Source: Hyaloscypha bicolor E (lineage: Eukaryota > Ascomycota > Leotiomycetes > Helotiales > Hyaloscyphaceae). From it: DNA of 32,164 nt. Shown in pieces: positions 21,776 to 32,164 of this stretch (position 1 is its first letter; every line of letters starts with the position of its first letter). Position numbers and translations under genes: made by a program. The notes below the pieces were generated by a model. It did not search any database, was not told where the DNA came from, and worked only from the letters and a program-made list of their open reading frames with translations. The stretch covers positions 1 to 32,164 of the forward strand of contig NW_020194614.1 in NCBI RefSeq assembly GCF_002865645.1, in the 5' to 3' direction.

Positions 21776-23560
21776 AAGCTAGGCTCAGATTCTAGGATAC
21801 TAATAGAAGTTATTATTTAAAGATAATAGTATTAATAATTCGGTATTACTAGTTTATAAATATATTATATAGATCTCTATATTTTCCGATTTATATTTCG
21901 AGAACCTAAAAAAGTATTAAAATAAGGAATAATTAATATTAGGGCTAAAATTAATATTCTTTCTAAAAAGATTTCTAAGAAGTATTAGTAAAGTAGTATA
22001 TAATATTTATAGATTATTAAATATTTATTAATTACTAGAATAGAATTTGAATTTATAGAAATACAGATAAAGCTTAGAAGCTAAGGTTATAAATAAATAA
22101 ATATAATAAATATATTTTTTTCTAATTAAAAAGGCTTCTAAAAAAATTCTATTTAGTTAATATTTGAGAGTAAAAATAAAAAATAAATATTATATATAAA
22201 AGTATAGTTTAAAAGTAATTAAGTTTCTAGAATTAAGAAATTAAGTAATATAAAAATAGGAAACTAAAAAGAAAAAGAAAAAAAATACAAGTCTAGTATT
22301 ATTAACTAGTAAATAATATTAGAGAAAATAGAAAAATAGCTAAGAATTTTCCTATAAATTCTTTTATTTTAGGTTTTAAGAAATTTAGAAAAATTAATAA
22401 TATTTTTTAGGGAAACTAAAGCAGAAAAAACTTTAATTAAAGTATTATTAAAAGTAGTTCCGAATTATAAAAAAAGATATAAAAAGAATATTAAATAAGA
22501 TATTTCTAAAAATAAAAAAAGAAATATATTTCTAAATAACAAGAAATATATTTCCGAAATTAAGAAATATAGACTGCCTAAAAACTAGAATTAGTAATTC
22601 GTAGTTAATATTTTATATGAGAAGCTTAAAAGAAAAGATATATTAAAATACTAGATAAAAAGATATTCTTTATATCTAACTAGAAAAAAGCTAAATAAAA
22701 AAGATATATAATATTCCGGAGATTTAAATAAAAAAGTAAAAAATACTAGAGAAAATAGGTAAAGTATTTTAAAGAAAAAAATAATAATTCATAATTTATT
22801 TCTAGTTAACTTAAAATATATAAAAATAAAGAATAAGAAAATTTGAACTAGTAAATACTAATAATAGAACTAGAAAAGGGGCCTCTAGTAAATATTTAAA
22901 CTAGTTTAAGAAGATCTAAAGCTAGAGAAAATATTACTTAATAGAAATAGTACTAGAAAAATATAAGAATTATTTTTTCTAAAAAAATATTAGTTATTCT
23001 AAGAGATTTATAATAACTTATTCGAATACTTTAAATAATTAGATATTAAGTAATTAGCCTTTAGAAAAAGAAATTAATTATATGATTTCGAGAATGTAAT
23101 AATTAACTAAAAAGATATAACTTAATATTTAATTAGAAAGAAATAGAAAAGTTCTATAAGAAATATTAGCTTATTTATTCTAATTAAGACTATTAAATAT
23201 AAAGGCCTAGTAAAGAAGAATTTTCCTATTATTCTAAAGCTCTAAGTAACTAGTAATAATAATAATAATATTATTAGAACAATCTAAATATGGAATTTTT
23301 AAGAAAATATAATAATCTTTATTAAATTCTATAGTTTTTAGTTATTTAAAAAAAGATTACTAAGAACTTATAAACTAATTAAACTATTATATAAAATAAC
23401 ATTTAGTAATTTTATAAAATACTTAATTTATTTTTACTTATACATATAAAATCTCAAGAATTTATTAGATATATTTATATTTCTTAATTAATTTTTTTCT
23501 AAATATAATTAACTTATACTAAATAACTTATAATAAAGATTTAATAATATTTATAATGAT
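21776..23560 (+). pseudogene. X ORF2, copy C (5'-truncated, indel-rich)
   Basis: Matches the plus-strand copy from about 30.63 kb onward and the minus-strand copy below about 26.4 kb. Shared landmarks include CGATTTATATTTCGAGAACC (about 21.89 kb) and the run of AAAGAAATATATTTCCG-like blocks near 22.54 kb. The copy starts abruptly after island 1, so the first part of ORF2 is missing. Compared with the other two copies it has many one- or two-base insertions and deletions. The product is not recognised. Similarity to the minus copy fades after about 23.56 kb. Confidence 0.65.
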
Positions 23561-23599
23561 TTCTAGAATTATTAAGAATAATTATATTATTTTAGAAAG

Positions 23600-24690
23600 C
23601 TACTATTCAATTATATTAAGTCTTATATAAGTTATTCCTTATTGGTCAATTATCTATCTAAAAAATTCTATTTCCTAAAATTACTCTATATTAATTTAAT
23701 TAATAATCATCTATGGTCAGGTTAAAAAAACCTTATATATAATATTTAGTTAATATGTATTGAATAAACGAGGACCTGTAATTTTCGGTTAATTTTTTAT
23801 TTAGTGTTATAATATTTTTTAAAACCCTAAAATATTAATCCTAAATTATTAAGTAGTTAATAAGGGCTTAGACCCTTTAATATTTTAGTAGAAATATATT
23901 TATTTATATTTTATTATAAATATATTTATATTATTTTATTTAGTTTTATTTATACACCAAGTCAGCGAGTTGTCTGTTAGCAACCACAAGCTCTTTAAAT
24001 TCAGAACAGATTATTCAGATCTCCAATTATTAACGATGAATATTTAACAAAAGTAAAAATTTCTTACAGAATCTATTATTTAGCTATTAATTGAAATTAA
24101 CTATGGCTACATCTTTCTTCTCTTCACAACCACCACCCAACAGGAGAGTGAAAGGGAACAAGGGGAGGAAAGCCTTTTTTTAAAAATATAAAACTTCACA
24201 CAACAAAATATTTTACTATACTTATATCATCACAACATTTTAACATACAGAATACTAATTCGGATTTAAAGAGCCACATACAAATAAATAATAAACATAA
24301 TAAAATATATATTATTTAAATTATAATTAAAACTCTTACAATATCTTTCCACCTATTATTACTATTTTATGATATAAAGTTTTTAGTGGATATATTGTAA
24401 ATATAAAAATACCGAGAGTTTCAGGTAAAGAGCTAACTATAGAAGTTATATAACATTCCATAACTCTTAAGTATTATAAGTAAGATAAATAGTAGTAATT
24501 AGGATAATAGATTTTTTAGCAATAATATATAACTCGTATATAAACGTATAGTAATAGAATTGGTAGCTATGTAAAAATAATATAATTTATTGCCTTACAT
24601 AAATTCTAGAAATATTAAAAATATAGATTAATTACTCTTTATTATATAATGTTATTTAGTATTTAAGTTTATCATTATATTTTTTAAGGA
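23600..24690. other. Low-RIP island 2 between inverted X arms
   Basis: CpA and TpG return here (e.g. CACCAAGTCAGCGAG at about 23.95 kb, TCACAACCACCACCCAACAG at about 24.13 kb), though the base composition stays AT-rich. AAGGG-CTTAGA-CCCTT at about 23.865-23.88 kb is a short hairpin. The outer parts of the island still show patchy similarity to each other in inverted orientation. The arms of the surrounding inverted repeat may therefore continue here at a divergence too high for RIP. No long open frame. Confidence 0.6.
24103..24183 (+). CDS. Possible 26-codon mini-ORF in island 2
   Basis: ATG at 24103 to TAA at 24181-24183: MATSFFSSQPPPNRRVKGNK and six more residues. The sequence contexts (CTATGG start with G at +4, codons with C/G third positions, Ser/Pro then Arg/Lys composition) look more gene-like than anything around it. 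It ends at a T7 run, so it may be the start of a longer frame lost by slippage, or a first exon. No similarity recognised; translation is unproven. Confidence 0.25.
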   Translation: MATSFFSSQPPPNRRVKGNKGRKAFF

Positions 24691-27173
24691 AACCTTTTTA
24701 TATATTGCTTTTTTTTTTTAGAAAAAATTAGATTTAGTTAAAGAAATCAAAATATATTTGCTACTTATTATATCTTTTGAGATTTTATTAGTAAATAAAA
24801 ATAAATTAGTATTTTATAAAATAACTTAATACTTTATTTTTAATAATAGTATTAATTAGTTTATAAGTTCTAGTAATCTTTTTTATAACTAAAAACTATA
24901 GATTTTAATAAGATTTATTATATTTCTTAAAAATTCCATAATTTAGATATTCTAATAATATTTTTATTATTACTAGTACTAGAGCTTTAGAATATAGGAA
25001 ATTCTTCTTTTACTAGGCTTTATATTTAATAGTCTTAATTAGAATAAATAAGCTAATATTCTTATAGACTTTTCTTATTTCTTTCTAATTAAATATAATT
25101 ATATCTTTTTAGTTAATTATTAATTCTCGAAATATAATTAATTTCTTTTTCTAAAGCTAATTACTAATATCTAATTATTTAAAGTATTCCGGAATAAGTT
25201 ATAAATCTCTTAGAATAACTAATATTTTTAGTAAAAAATAATTCTTATATTTTCTAGTATATTTCTATAAATATTCTCTAGCTTTAGATTTCTTAAACTA
25301 GTTTAAATATTTACTAGAGCCTTTTCTAGTTCTATTATTAGTATTTACTAGTTAAATTTTCTTATTCTTTATTTTATATATTTTTATAACTAGAAATAAA
25401 TTATAATTATTATTTTTTTCTTTAAATACTTTACCTATTTTCTCTAGTATTTTTTTTTATTTAATCTCCGGAATTTATAATCTTTTTATTTAGCTTTTTT
25501 CTAGTTAGATATAAAGAATATCTTTTTATCTAGTATTTTAATATACTTTTCTTAAGCTTCTATATATTCTAGAATTCTTTCTAGTTTTAGGTTCTATATT
25601 TCTTAACTTCGGAAATATATTTCTTTATTATTAGAAAATATTACTTTTTTTTTATTTTTAGAAATATCTTTATTTAATATTCTTTTTATATCTTTTTTTA
25701 TTAATTCCGGAACTACTTTTAATAATACTTTAATTAAAGTTTTTTCTGCTTTAGTTTCCCTAAAAATATTATTAATTTTCTAAATTTCTAAACCTAAAAT
25801 AAAAGAATTTATAGGAAATTCTAGTATTTTTCTATTTTCTCTAATATTATTACTAGTTATAATACTAGACTTTATTTTTTCTTTTTCTTTTTAGTTTCCT
25901 ATTTTATATTACTTAATTTCTTAATTCTAGAAACTTAATACTTTTAAACTATTACTTTTATATATAATATTTATTTTTATTTTTACTAAAAATAATTAAC
26001 TAAATAGAATTTTTAAAGCTTTTTTAATTAGAAAAAATATATTATTATATTTTATTCTATTTATAACCTTAGTTCTAAGCTTTATTATTTCTATAAATTC
26101 AAATTCTATTCTAGTAATAATAAATATTTAATAATCTATAATATTATATACTACTTTACTAATACTTCTAGAAATCTTTTTAGAAAGAATATTAATTTTA
26201 GCCCTAATATTAATTATTTCTTTATATTTAATACTTTTTTAAGGTTCTCGAAATATAAATCGGAAATATAGAGATTATATAATATATTTATAAACTAGTA
26301 ATATCCGAATATTAATACTATTATCTTTAAATTAAATAATTCTATTAGTATTAGATATCTGAGCTAGTATTTCTAATTTCTTAAATATTCTATTTATTAT
26401 ATAAGCTATAGCTACTAGCTCTATAGATTTTCTAGTATATCTAACTATACTTAATATAATAGTATTTTCTATTTATAAAATAGTAAGATAAGAAATATTA
26501 TTCTTAATTTATTAGTTCTAAAATATAATAGCTAGATCTAGTATTTTTAAGATATTAATAAATATTCTTATTCTTTTCTAAATCTTTAAAAATAAAATAG
26601 TTACTTTCTTTAATAATTTTATTAAAATATTATTAACTTTAGAAATCCTATATTTATTATAATTAAAAGTATACTAGATTTCTAATTTGTTTTACTTATT
26701 TCCGAATATATTAATATCTATATTCTTAGCTAGGCTATTTCCTTATTTATTACTTTTTAAAGTAGTATTTTTCTAGTTTTTTATATAAGATAGCTTTTCT
26801 TTTATTCTAGTTTATTTTTAGAAAACTCTTTAGCTATTTTTATTTCTTTTTCCTTTTTCCTTAATAAGAAACCTATTATAGTATTAATAGAAATACTATT
26901 TATAACTAAATTTTAGTATTATTTATTAATTCTAGAATCTAAAGTATTAGTAATTCTAATATAATTTCCTCTAAAGTAAAATAGTTATTTAGATTCTCTA
27001 AATATAACTTATTTATTTCTATATATAAATCCCGGTTAGCTAGTTTTCTTTTCTCTTTCTTACCTAATAAATTAGATATCTTTTATTAATCTCTAGATAT
27101 TTTTAGGTTAAATATTTAAGTTATAATTAAATTCTCTTTCTTGAATTTAGGAAATAATTTAATTAAACTACTA
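24690..27173 (-). pseudogene. X ORF2, copy B (reverse orientation)
   Basis: Reverse complement of 29827-32164 over its whole length, then about 240 bp more that also match copy C. Reading starts on the minus strand at 27173 with TAGTAGTTTAA directly beside an X LTR, and continues through TTTATTCTAATTAAGACTAT-like blocks to about 24.69 kb. Frames on the coding strand are interrupted mainly by TAA/TAG. No motif of RT, RNase H, integrase or protease is visible. Copy B and copy C form the arms of a large inverted repeat around island 2. Confidence 0.72.
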
Positions 27174-27178
27174 GTACT
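27174..27178. repeat. Junction/target duplication GTACT beside X LTR copy 3
   Basis: On the minus strand this reads AGTAC, matching AGTAT at 15095-15099 and the unfilled AATAC at 29822-29826 after RIP-type transitions. Base 27178 could belong either to the duplication or to the LTR. Confidence 0.65.
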
Positions 27179-27480
27179 ATAATATAATAGGCTATACTTA
27201 TTAAAAATCATATTATTTTAGTAGTTTTAAAGTTTAGATTATATAATAAAGGCCGCGGCCTTTTATATATAACTTATAGAAATTATATAAGAAAACTGGT
27301 TTTTCTATAGACTTAGAGAATAATTCTTTATAAATATTTAATTAATTAAGCTTTTATATACTATATACTATTTATATTTTATTATTTATACTTTTAATTT
27401 ATTATTTTACTATTAAATTATATTTTATATTCTGGTATATTTTATATAGGTTTTTGTCTTATTATAGTTTCCCTCTTATA
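27178..27480 (+). repeat. X element LTR, copy 3 (303 bp)
   Basis: Starts TATAATATAATAGGC and ends CCCTCTTATA, 303 bp, followed by the same leader as at 12705. It serves as 5' LTR for the X copy that runs to the window end, and at the same time abuts reverse-oriented ORF2 copy B. Confidence 0.88.
27238..27273. repeat. Shared palindrome in X LTR copy 3
   Basis: ATTATATAATAAAGGC, centre CGCG, GCCTTTTATATATAAC. This copy keeps the GC-rich centre (GGCCGCGGCC), probably close to the pre-RIP form. Confidence 0.8.
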
Positions 27481-29821
27481 TATTTTATAATAAGTAATAT
27501 AGGGAGAATAGAAACTTTATAATTAAGGTAATACTTTTATAAAGTTCTAAGAAATATCTATAAAGCAAATTATTAGCTTAGTAAATTAGGGGGAAAAAAG
27601 ACTATTATAATATCTTAAGTCTAAAGCCAAAATATTAAAAATATATAAGTATTAATCTTAGTATCTTATATTAATTTCTAATATATCTAGTAATTTAGAT
27701 ATAGGTTAGCTATAAGATATAATTACTAGTATAATATATAAGAATAATAAAAATAGAGGCTAATTATAAAAAGAAAAGAAATAGAAGAAATAGAATAAGA
27801 AATATTATACTAAGATAATATAAGTTAGATTTTAGTTAGAAATAGACTTTAATACTTGAAAATAAAGTTATATTATTAATTTATATATTATTTTTAATTA
27901 TAATAAAAACTAAAATAAAAATAGTATTCGTTTTAGTAAAAAAGCTTATTTTTAAGTCCGGAAAAAATATTTAAAAAAAGAAAATATTCTTAATTTTAAA
28001 TAAAATAATAAATAGAAATCGGAAATAAAAATTAAAAAGAAATTAGAAATAAGAAATTATATAAATATACTAGAAAAGCTTCTAGAAAAAGAAATAAATA
28101 CTAAGTAAAAAAATAAAAGAGAATTTAGAAAAGTTAGAAAAATTAATAAAATTATATTTATTATTTTTATTATTACTTTTAATAGTATTAATAAATATAT
28201 CTAGTTTAGTAAAATTAAGGAAAAATACTATAGATACTAAGTTAAAGAAATAGAAAAAAGAATATAAGTAATAGAAATAAGACTAGAAAAGCTATTACTT
28301 TATTATTATTAATATTAAAACTCGAACTCTAATTATATTTATTATTATTAACTAGTTTTTCTCTAATTCTAGTTCCTAAACTAAAAGATATATTTAAATA
28401 AGAAGTTAGTTCTTTAGAAACTTTATTAGTAGAAATCTCAGATATAGAAACTTTATAATTAATTATAGAAGAAATTATTAAGATTAATATAGCTAAGAAT
28501 AAGTATATATTAGTACCGGATTTAAATCTGCTACTTATAGAAACTTCTAAAGTACTATAGTTTTAGGGAAATAATATTTCTATATTCTTAAAATAATATA
28601 TAAATATATATAAAAACTATTATATTTCTAATAATCCTAAAAAAGAGAGAATTATTTATTATATCTTTCCTATTTATAAGAATTAGATTAAGGCTATACC
28701 GGAATACTATACTAATAATTTAGAAGATTATTAGAAAATTAAGTTCTTTAAGGCTTTATTAAAGGAATTCCGAGAATATAATTAGAAAATACTTAAAATT
28801 AGCTATAACTTTCTTAATTAAATTATTATATAAGTTTAGAATAGAGGAATCTTTTCTAAGTCTTATACTAATATATTTAATAAAGTATTAAAAAAGTTAT
28901 TAAAGAAAAAAGAAATAAATGAAATTACTTAGTATTAAGAATTTATAAGAGAATTATTTATTCTAGTAAAAGATTATATTTTTAAGAATATAAACTTTAA
29001 GCCTATAAATATAATAAGATATATAAGAAGGTAGTAATATTCTATTAATATAAAGAAAAGAAATACCGTCTTAATATTACTAATAATCCAGATATATCTA
29101 AACTTAGATAAGAATACTTAAATATAGTAATTTATAATATAGTTTCTAAATTAGAAAATAATTATTTCTTACTAGTTTCTTTTATTATACTTTCTAAAGC
29201 TACTATAGATATAAGTAAAAAGAGAATCTAGCTTATAGCTAATTATATAAAATTTACTAAAAATAGTAAACCTAAAAGAAATAATATTAACTAGCTAGTA
29301 AAAAGTCTAGAAAAACTATTTATTATTACTATAATTTAAGAGAATCTATAAAAATAGCTTAATATAACTACTATTATAATTCGAGAGAATATTTATAGCC
29401 TATTTATATAGCCTAACTAATTATAGTAAGTATAATTTGGGTTTTTGAAAAGAATATATTAGAAGTTATAGTAAAAAATATAGAGAATACTATAGTAGCT
29501 ATAGTAATTAAACTAGAATAAGTAAAGGATTTAAATAACTATATTCTAAAGGAAGTTAGTTTTAAGTATAATTAGAAAATATTACTTAAGTTAATATAGC
29601 CTATAATATAAATCTAGAACCGAGAAAACGAATTTATTATAGATATTATAATAGAAATAAGATTAATAATATTAATCTAGAATATATTTATATTTCTTAG
29701 TTCTATTATTTATTAATAGAAAAACTTATAAATTGTAAATATATTTACTAATTTAATAGAAAATAGTATAAAGAACTATTTAAGCCTAAATAAGAAAGTA
29801 TTTTCTTTTTTCTTACTAGTA
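27481..29821 (+). pseudogene. Leader and Gag-like protein of X, copy 2
   Basis: The leader resembles 12705-13020. The coding part (about 28.5-29.4 kb) repeats the order seen in copy 1: a GNNISIFL block, KFFKALLKEFREYN, EFIRELFILVKDYI, then YLNIVIYNIVSKLENNY. It shares the last recognisable part TTCTTACTAGTA with copy 1 at the point where copy 1 is interrupted. Here the sequence runs on without an LTR, so this locus shows the unoccupied site. Same inference as copy 1: capsid-like protein of an LTR retroelement, inactive here. Confidence 0.68.
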
Positions 29822-32164
29822 AATACTAGTAGTTTAACTAAATTATTTCCCAAGTCTAAGAAAAAGAATTTAACTATAATTTAAATACTTAACCTAAAAA
29901 TATCTAGAAATTAATAAAGAATATCTAGTTTACTAGACAAGAAAGAGAAAAGGGAACTAGCTAACTAGAATCTATATATAGAAATAAGTAAGTTATATCT
30001 AGGGAATCTAATAGCTATTTTACTTTAAAGGAAATTATATTAGAATTACTAATACTTTAGGTTCTGAAATTAATAGATAATACTAAGATTTGGCTATAAA
30101 TAGTATTTTTATTAATACTATAATAGGTTTCTTATTAAGGAGAAAAGAAAAAGAGATAGAAATAGCTAAAAAAGTTTTCTGAAAATAAGCTAGAGTAAAA
30201 AAAAAGCTACTTTATATAAGAGGCTAGAAAAATACTACTTTAAGAAATAATAAATAAAGAAATAGCCTAGCTAAAAATATAGATATTAATACTTCCGGAA
30301 ATAAACTAAATAAATTAGAAACCTAATATATTCTTAATTATAATAAGTATAAGACTTCTAAAGTTAATAATATTCTAATAAAGCTACTAAAGAAAGTAAT
30401 TATTTTACTTCTAAAAACTTAGAAAGAAATAAGAATATTTATTAATGCCTTAAAAATACTAGATTTAGCTATTATACTTTAGAACTAATAAATTAAGAAT
30501 AATATTTCCTATTTTATTATTTTATAAATAGGAAATACTATTATATTAAATATAATTAAATATACTAGGAAATTTATATAACTAGTAGCTATAGCTTATA
30601 TAATAAATAAAATATTTAAGGAATTAAAAATACTAGTTTAGATATCTAATATTAATAGAATTATTTAATTTAAAAATAATAGTATTAATATTCGGATATT
30701 ACTAGCTTATAAATATATTATATAATCTCTATATTTCTGATTTATATTTCGAGAACCTTAAAAGAATATTAAATATAAAGAAATAATTAATACTAGAGCT
30801 AAAGTTAATATTTTATTTAAAAAGATTTCTAGAAATATTAGTAAAATAATATATAATATTATAGATTATTAAATATTTACTATTATTAGAACAGAATTTG
30901 GATTTATAAGAATAATAAAGCTTAGAACTAAGATTATAAATAGAATAGAATATAAAGATATATTTTTTCTAGTTAAAAAAGTTTTAAAAATCTTATTTAA
31001 TTAATTATTCTTAGTAAAAATAAAGATAAATATTATATATAGAAGTAATAATTTATAAAATAAAAGGTTTACTAACTTTAAAAATAACTAGAATATCTAT
31101 ATTATTATAATTATTTTACTTTTAAAAAATACCGGAAAGTAGAAAAAAGTAATAGTTTAAGAATATTAAGCTTCTAAAGTTAAGGAATTAAGTAATATAG
31201 AATAGGAAACTAAAGATAAAAAGGAAAAATAGAGCCTAATATTATAACTAGTAATAATATTAGGAAAAATAAAAAAATACCGGGATTTTTTATAGATTTT
31301 TTTATTTTAGGTTTAGAAATTTAGAAAATTAATAATATTTTTAAAGAAACTAAAATAAAAAAGGCTTTAATTAAAGTATTATTAAAAGTAGTTCTGAATT
31401 TAATAGAAAAAGAAATAAAAAAGATATTAAATAAAGATATTTCTAAAAAAAAAATAAAGTAATATTTTCTAATAATAAAGAAATATATTTCCAAAACTAA
31501 GAAATATAGAATTTAAAACTAGAAAGAATTCTGGAATATATAGAAGCTTAAGAAAAATATATTAAAATACTAGATAAAAAGATATTCTTTATATCTAATT
31601 AGAAAGAAGCTAAATAGAAAAATTATAAATTCTAGAAATTAGATAAAAAAAGTACTAAAGAAAATAGTTATAGCTTTTAAAGAAAAAAATAATAATTATA
31701 GTTTATTTCTAGTTATAGAAATATATAAAATAAAAAATAAGAAGATTTAACTAGTAAATATTAATAATAAAACTAGAGAAGACTCTAGTAAATATTCGAA
31801 CTAGTTTAAAAGATCTAAAACTAGAAAATACTTATAAAAATATACTAGAAAATATAAGAATTATCTTTTACTAAAAATATTAATTATTTTAAGAGATTTA
31901 TAACTTATTCCGAAATACTTTAAATAATTAGATATTAGTAACTAGCTTTAGAAAAAGAAATTAGTTATATTTCGAGAATTAATAATTAATTAAAAAGATA
32001 TAATTATATTTAATTAGAAAGAAATAAGAAAAGTCTATAAGAATATTAGCTTATTTATTCTAATTAAGACTATTAAATATAAAGCCTAGTAAAAGAAGAA
32101 TTTCCTATATTCTAAAGCTCTAGTACTAGTAATAATAAAAATATTATTAGAATATCTAAATTAT
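29822..32164 (+). pseudogene. X ORF2, copy A (runs off the window)
   Basis: Follows the Gag-like frame directly. The plus-strand translation is helix-rich with many Glu/Lys/Arg, with stops of the RIP type only in the best frames. Recognisable blocks include KVTISLPKTQEEIRIFI-like sequence at about 30.4 kb and a Glu/Lys-rich coiled part at about 31.5-31.7 kb. In the place where a pol would be expected I find no YxDD, no integrase core and no aspartic protease. It may be a fused or extended Gag product, or an accessory gene. The 3' end is outside the window. Confidence 0.6.

Larger units (their letters stand above)
1..32164. other. RIP-mutated, AT-rich repeat block
   Basis: Seen: apart from two islands (21271-21775 and about 23.6-24.7 kb), CpA and TpG are nearly missing while TpA dominates, and G+C looks to be only about 20-25% by eye. 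Stops in the decayed frames are almost all TAA/TAG at places where the family has Gln or Trp. Known: RIP in Pezizomycotina mutates CpA to TpA on both strands in repeated DNA. Inferred: the window is a heterochromatin-like island of nested, dead retroelements. Residual islands with normal CpA/TpG are probably single-copy or too diverged to be recognised as repeats. Dinucleotide ratios (TpA/ApT and CpA+TpG over ApC+GpT) would put a number on this. Confidence 0.93.

Noticed and set aside
1..32164. Mitochondrial or bacterial low-GC origin
   Set aside because: The AT richness is explained by CpA depletion in recognisable nuclear fungal retroelements with chromodomain and LTRs, and unmutated islands have normal composition.
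1..32164. CRISPR arrays, tRNA or rRNA genes
   Set aside because: No regularly spaced direct repeats, no cloverleaf with the expected GGTTCRA-type T arm, and no conserved rRNA blocks were seen on either strand.

Overview
This window looks like a decayed, transposon-filled, AT-rich block from the genome of a filamentous ascomycete (Pezizomycotina). Over most of its length CpA and its complement TpG are almost absent and TpA is everywhere. That is the footprint of repeat-induced point mutation (RIP), which turns CpA into TpA in duplicated DNA. As a result almost every reading frame is broken by TAA/TAG where CAA, CAG or TGG would be expected, and conserved residues are changed in the predicted way (Asp to Asn, Cys and His to Tyr, Gly to Ser/Arg). 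I see no intact protein-coding gene, tRNA, rRNA or CRISPR array.

Layout. (1) 1-700: end of a Ty1/copia polyprotein (RNase H), followed by a 432-bp sequence repeated twice in tandem (about 761-1624). (2) About 1636-3098: Ty3/gypsy reverse transcriptase on the minus strand (gypsy-A). (3) 3099-9172: a complete but decayed Ty3/gypsy chromovirus on the plus strand (gypsy-B), with LTRs and a CTAAT target duplication, inserted in gypsy-A. The minus-strand frame resumes at 9178. (4) About 10.7-12.4 kb: a second copia pol end, cut by (5) an element here called X, with an LTR of exactly 303 bp (12402-12704), a leader and a Gag-like region to about 15.1 kb. (6) 15100-15402: the same X LTR in reverse orientation, preceded on the minus strand by a decayed frame of about 900 codons that I do not recognise (ORF-U, to 18143). 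(7) 18.2-19.7 kb: AT-rich, nothing recognised. (8) About 20.0-21.24 kb: Ty3/gypsy integrase on the minus strand (gypsy-C). (9) A28 tract and a sharply bounded island without RIP (21271-21775). (10) 21776-about 23.56 kb: part of an unrecognised X region (ORF2), plus strand. (11) About 23.6-24.7 kb: second island with little RIP. (12) 24.7-27.18 kb: ORF2 again, minus strand. (13) 27178-32164: X LTR, leader, Gag-like region and ORF2, plus strand, running off the window.

The most interesting object is X. Three LTR copies of exactly 303 bp, two Gag-like copies and three ORF2 copies are present, yet no reverse transcriptase or integrase of X is visible. Two loci appear to share one insertion junction, in which one X element sits antisense at the end of another's gag. 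A palindrome of about 36 nt is shared between X LTRs, the copia-associated tandem repeat and gypsy-B, which are otherwise unrelated. All identifications were made by eye from translations. No database or alignment was run.
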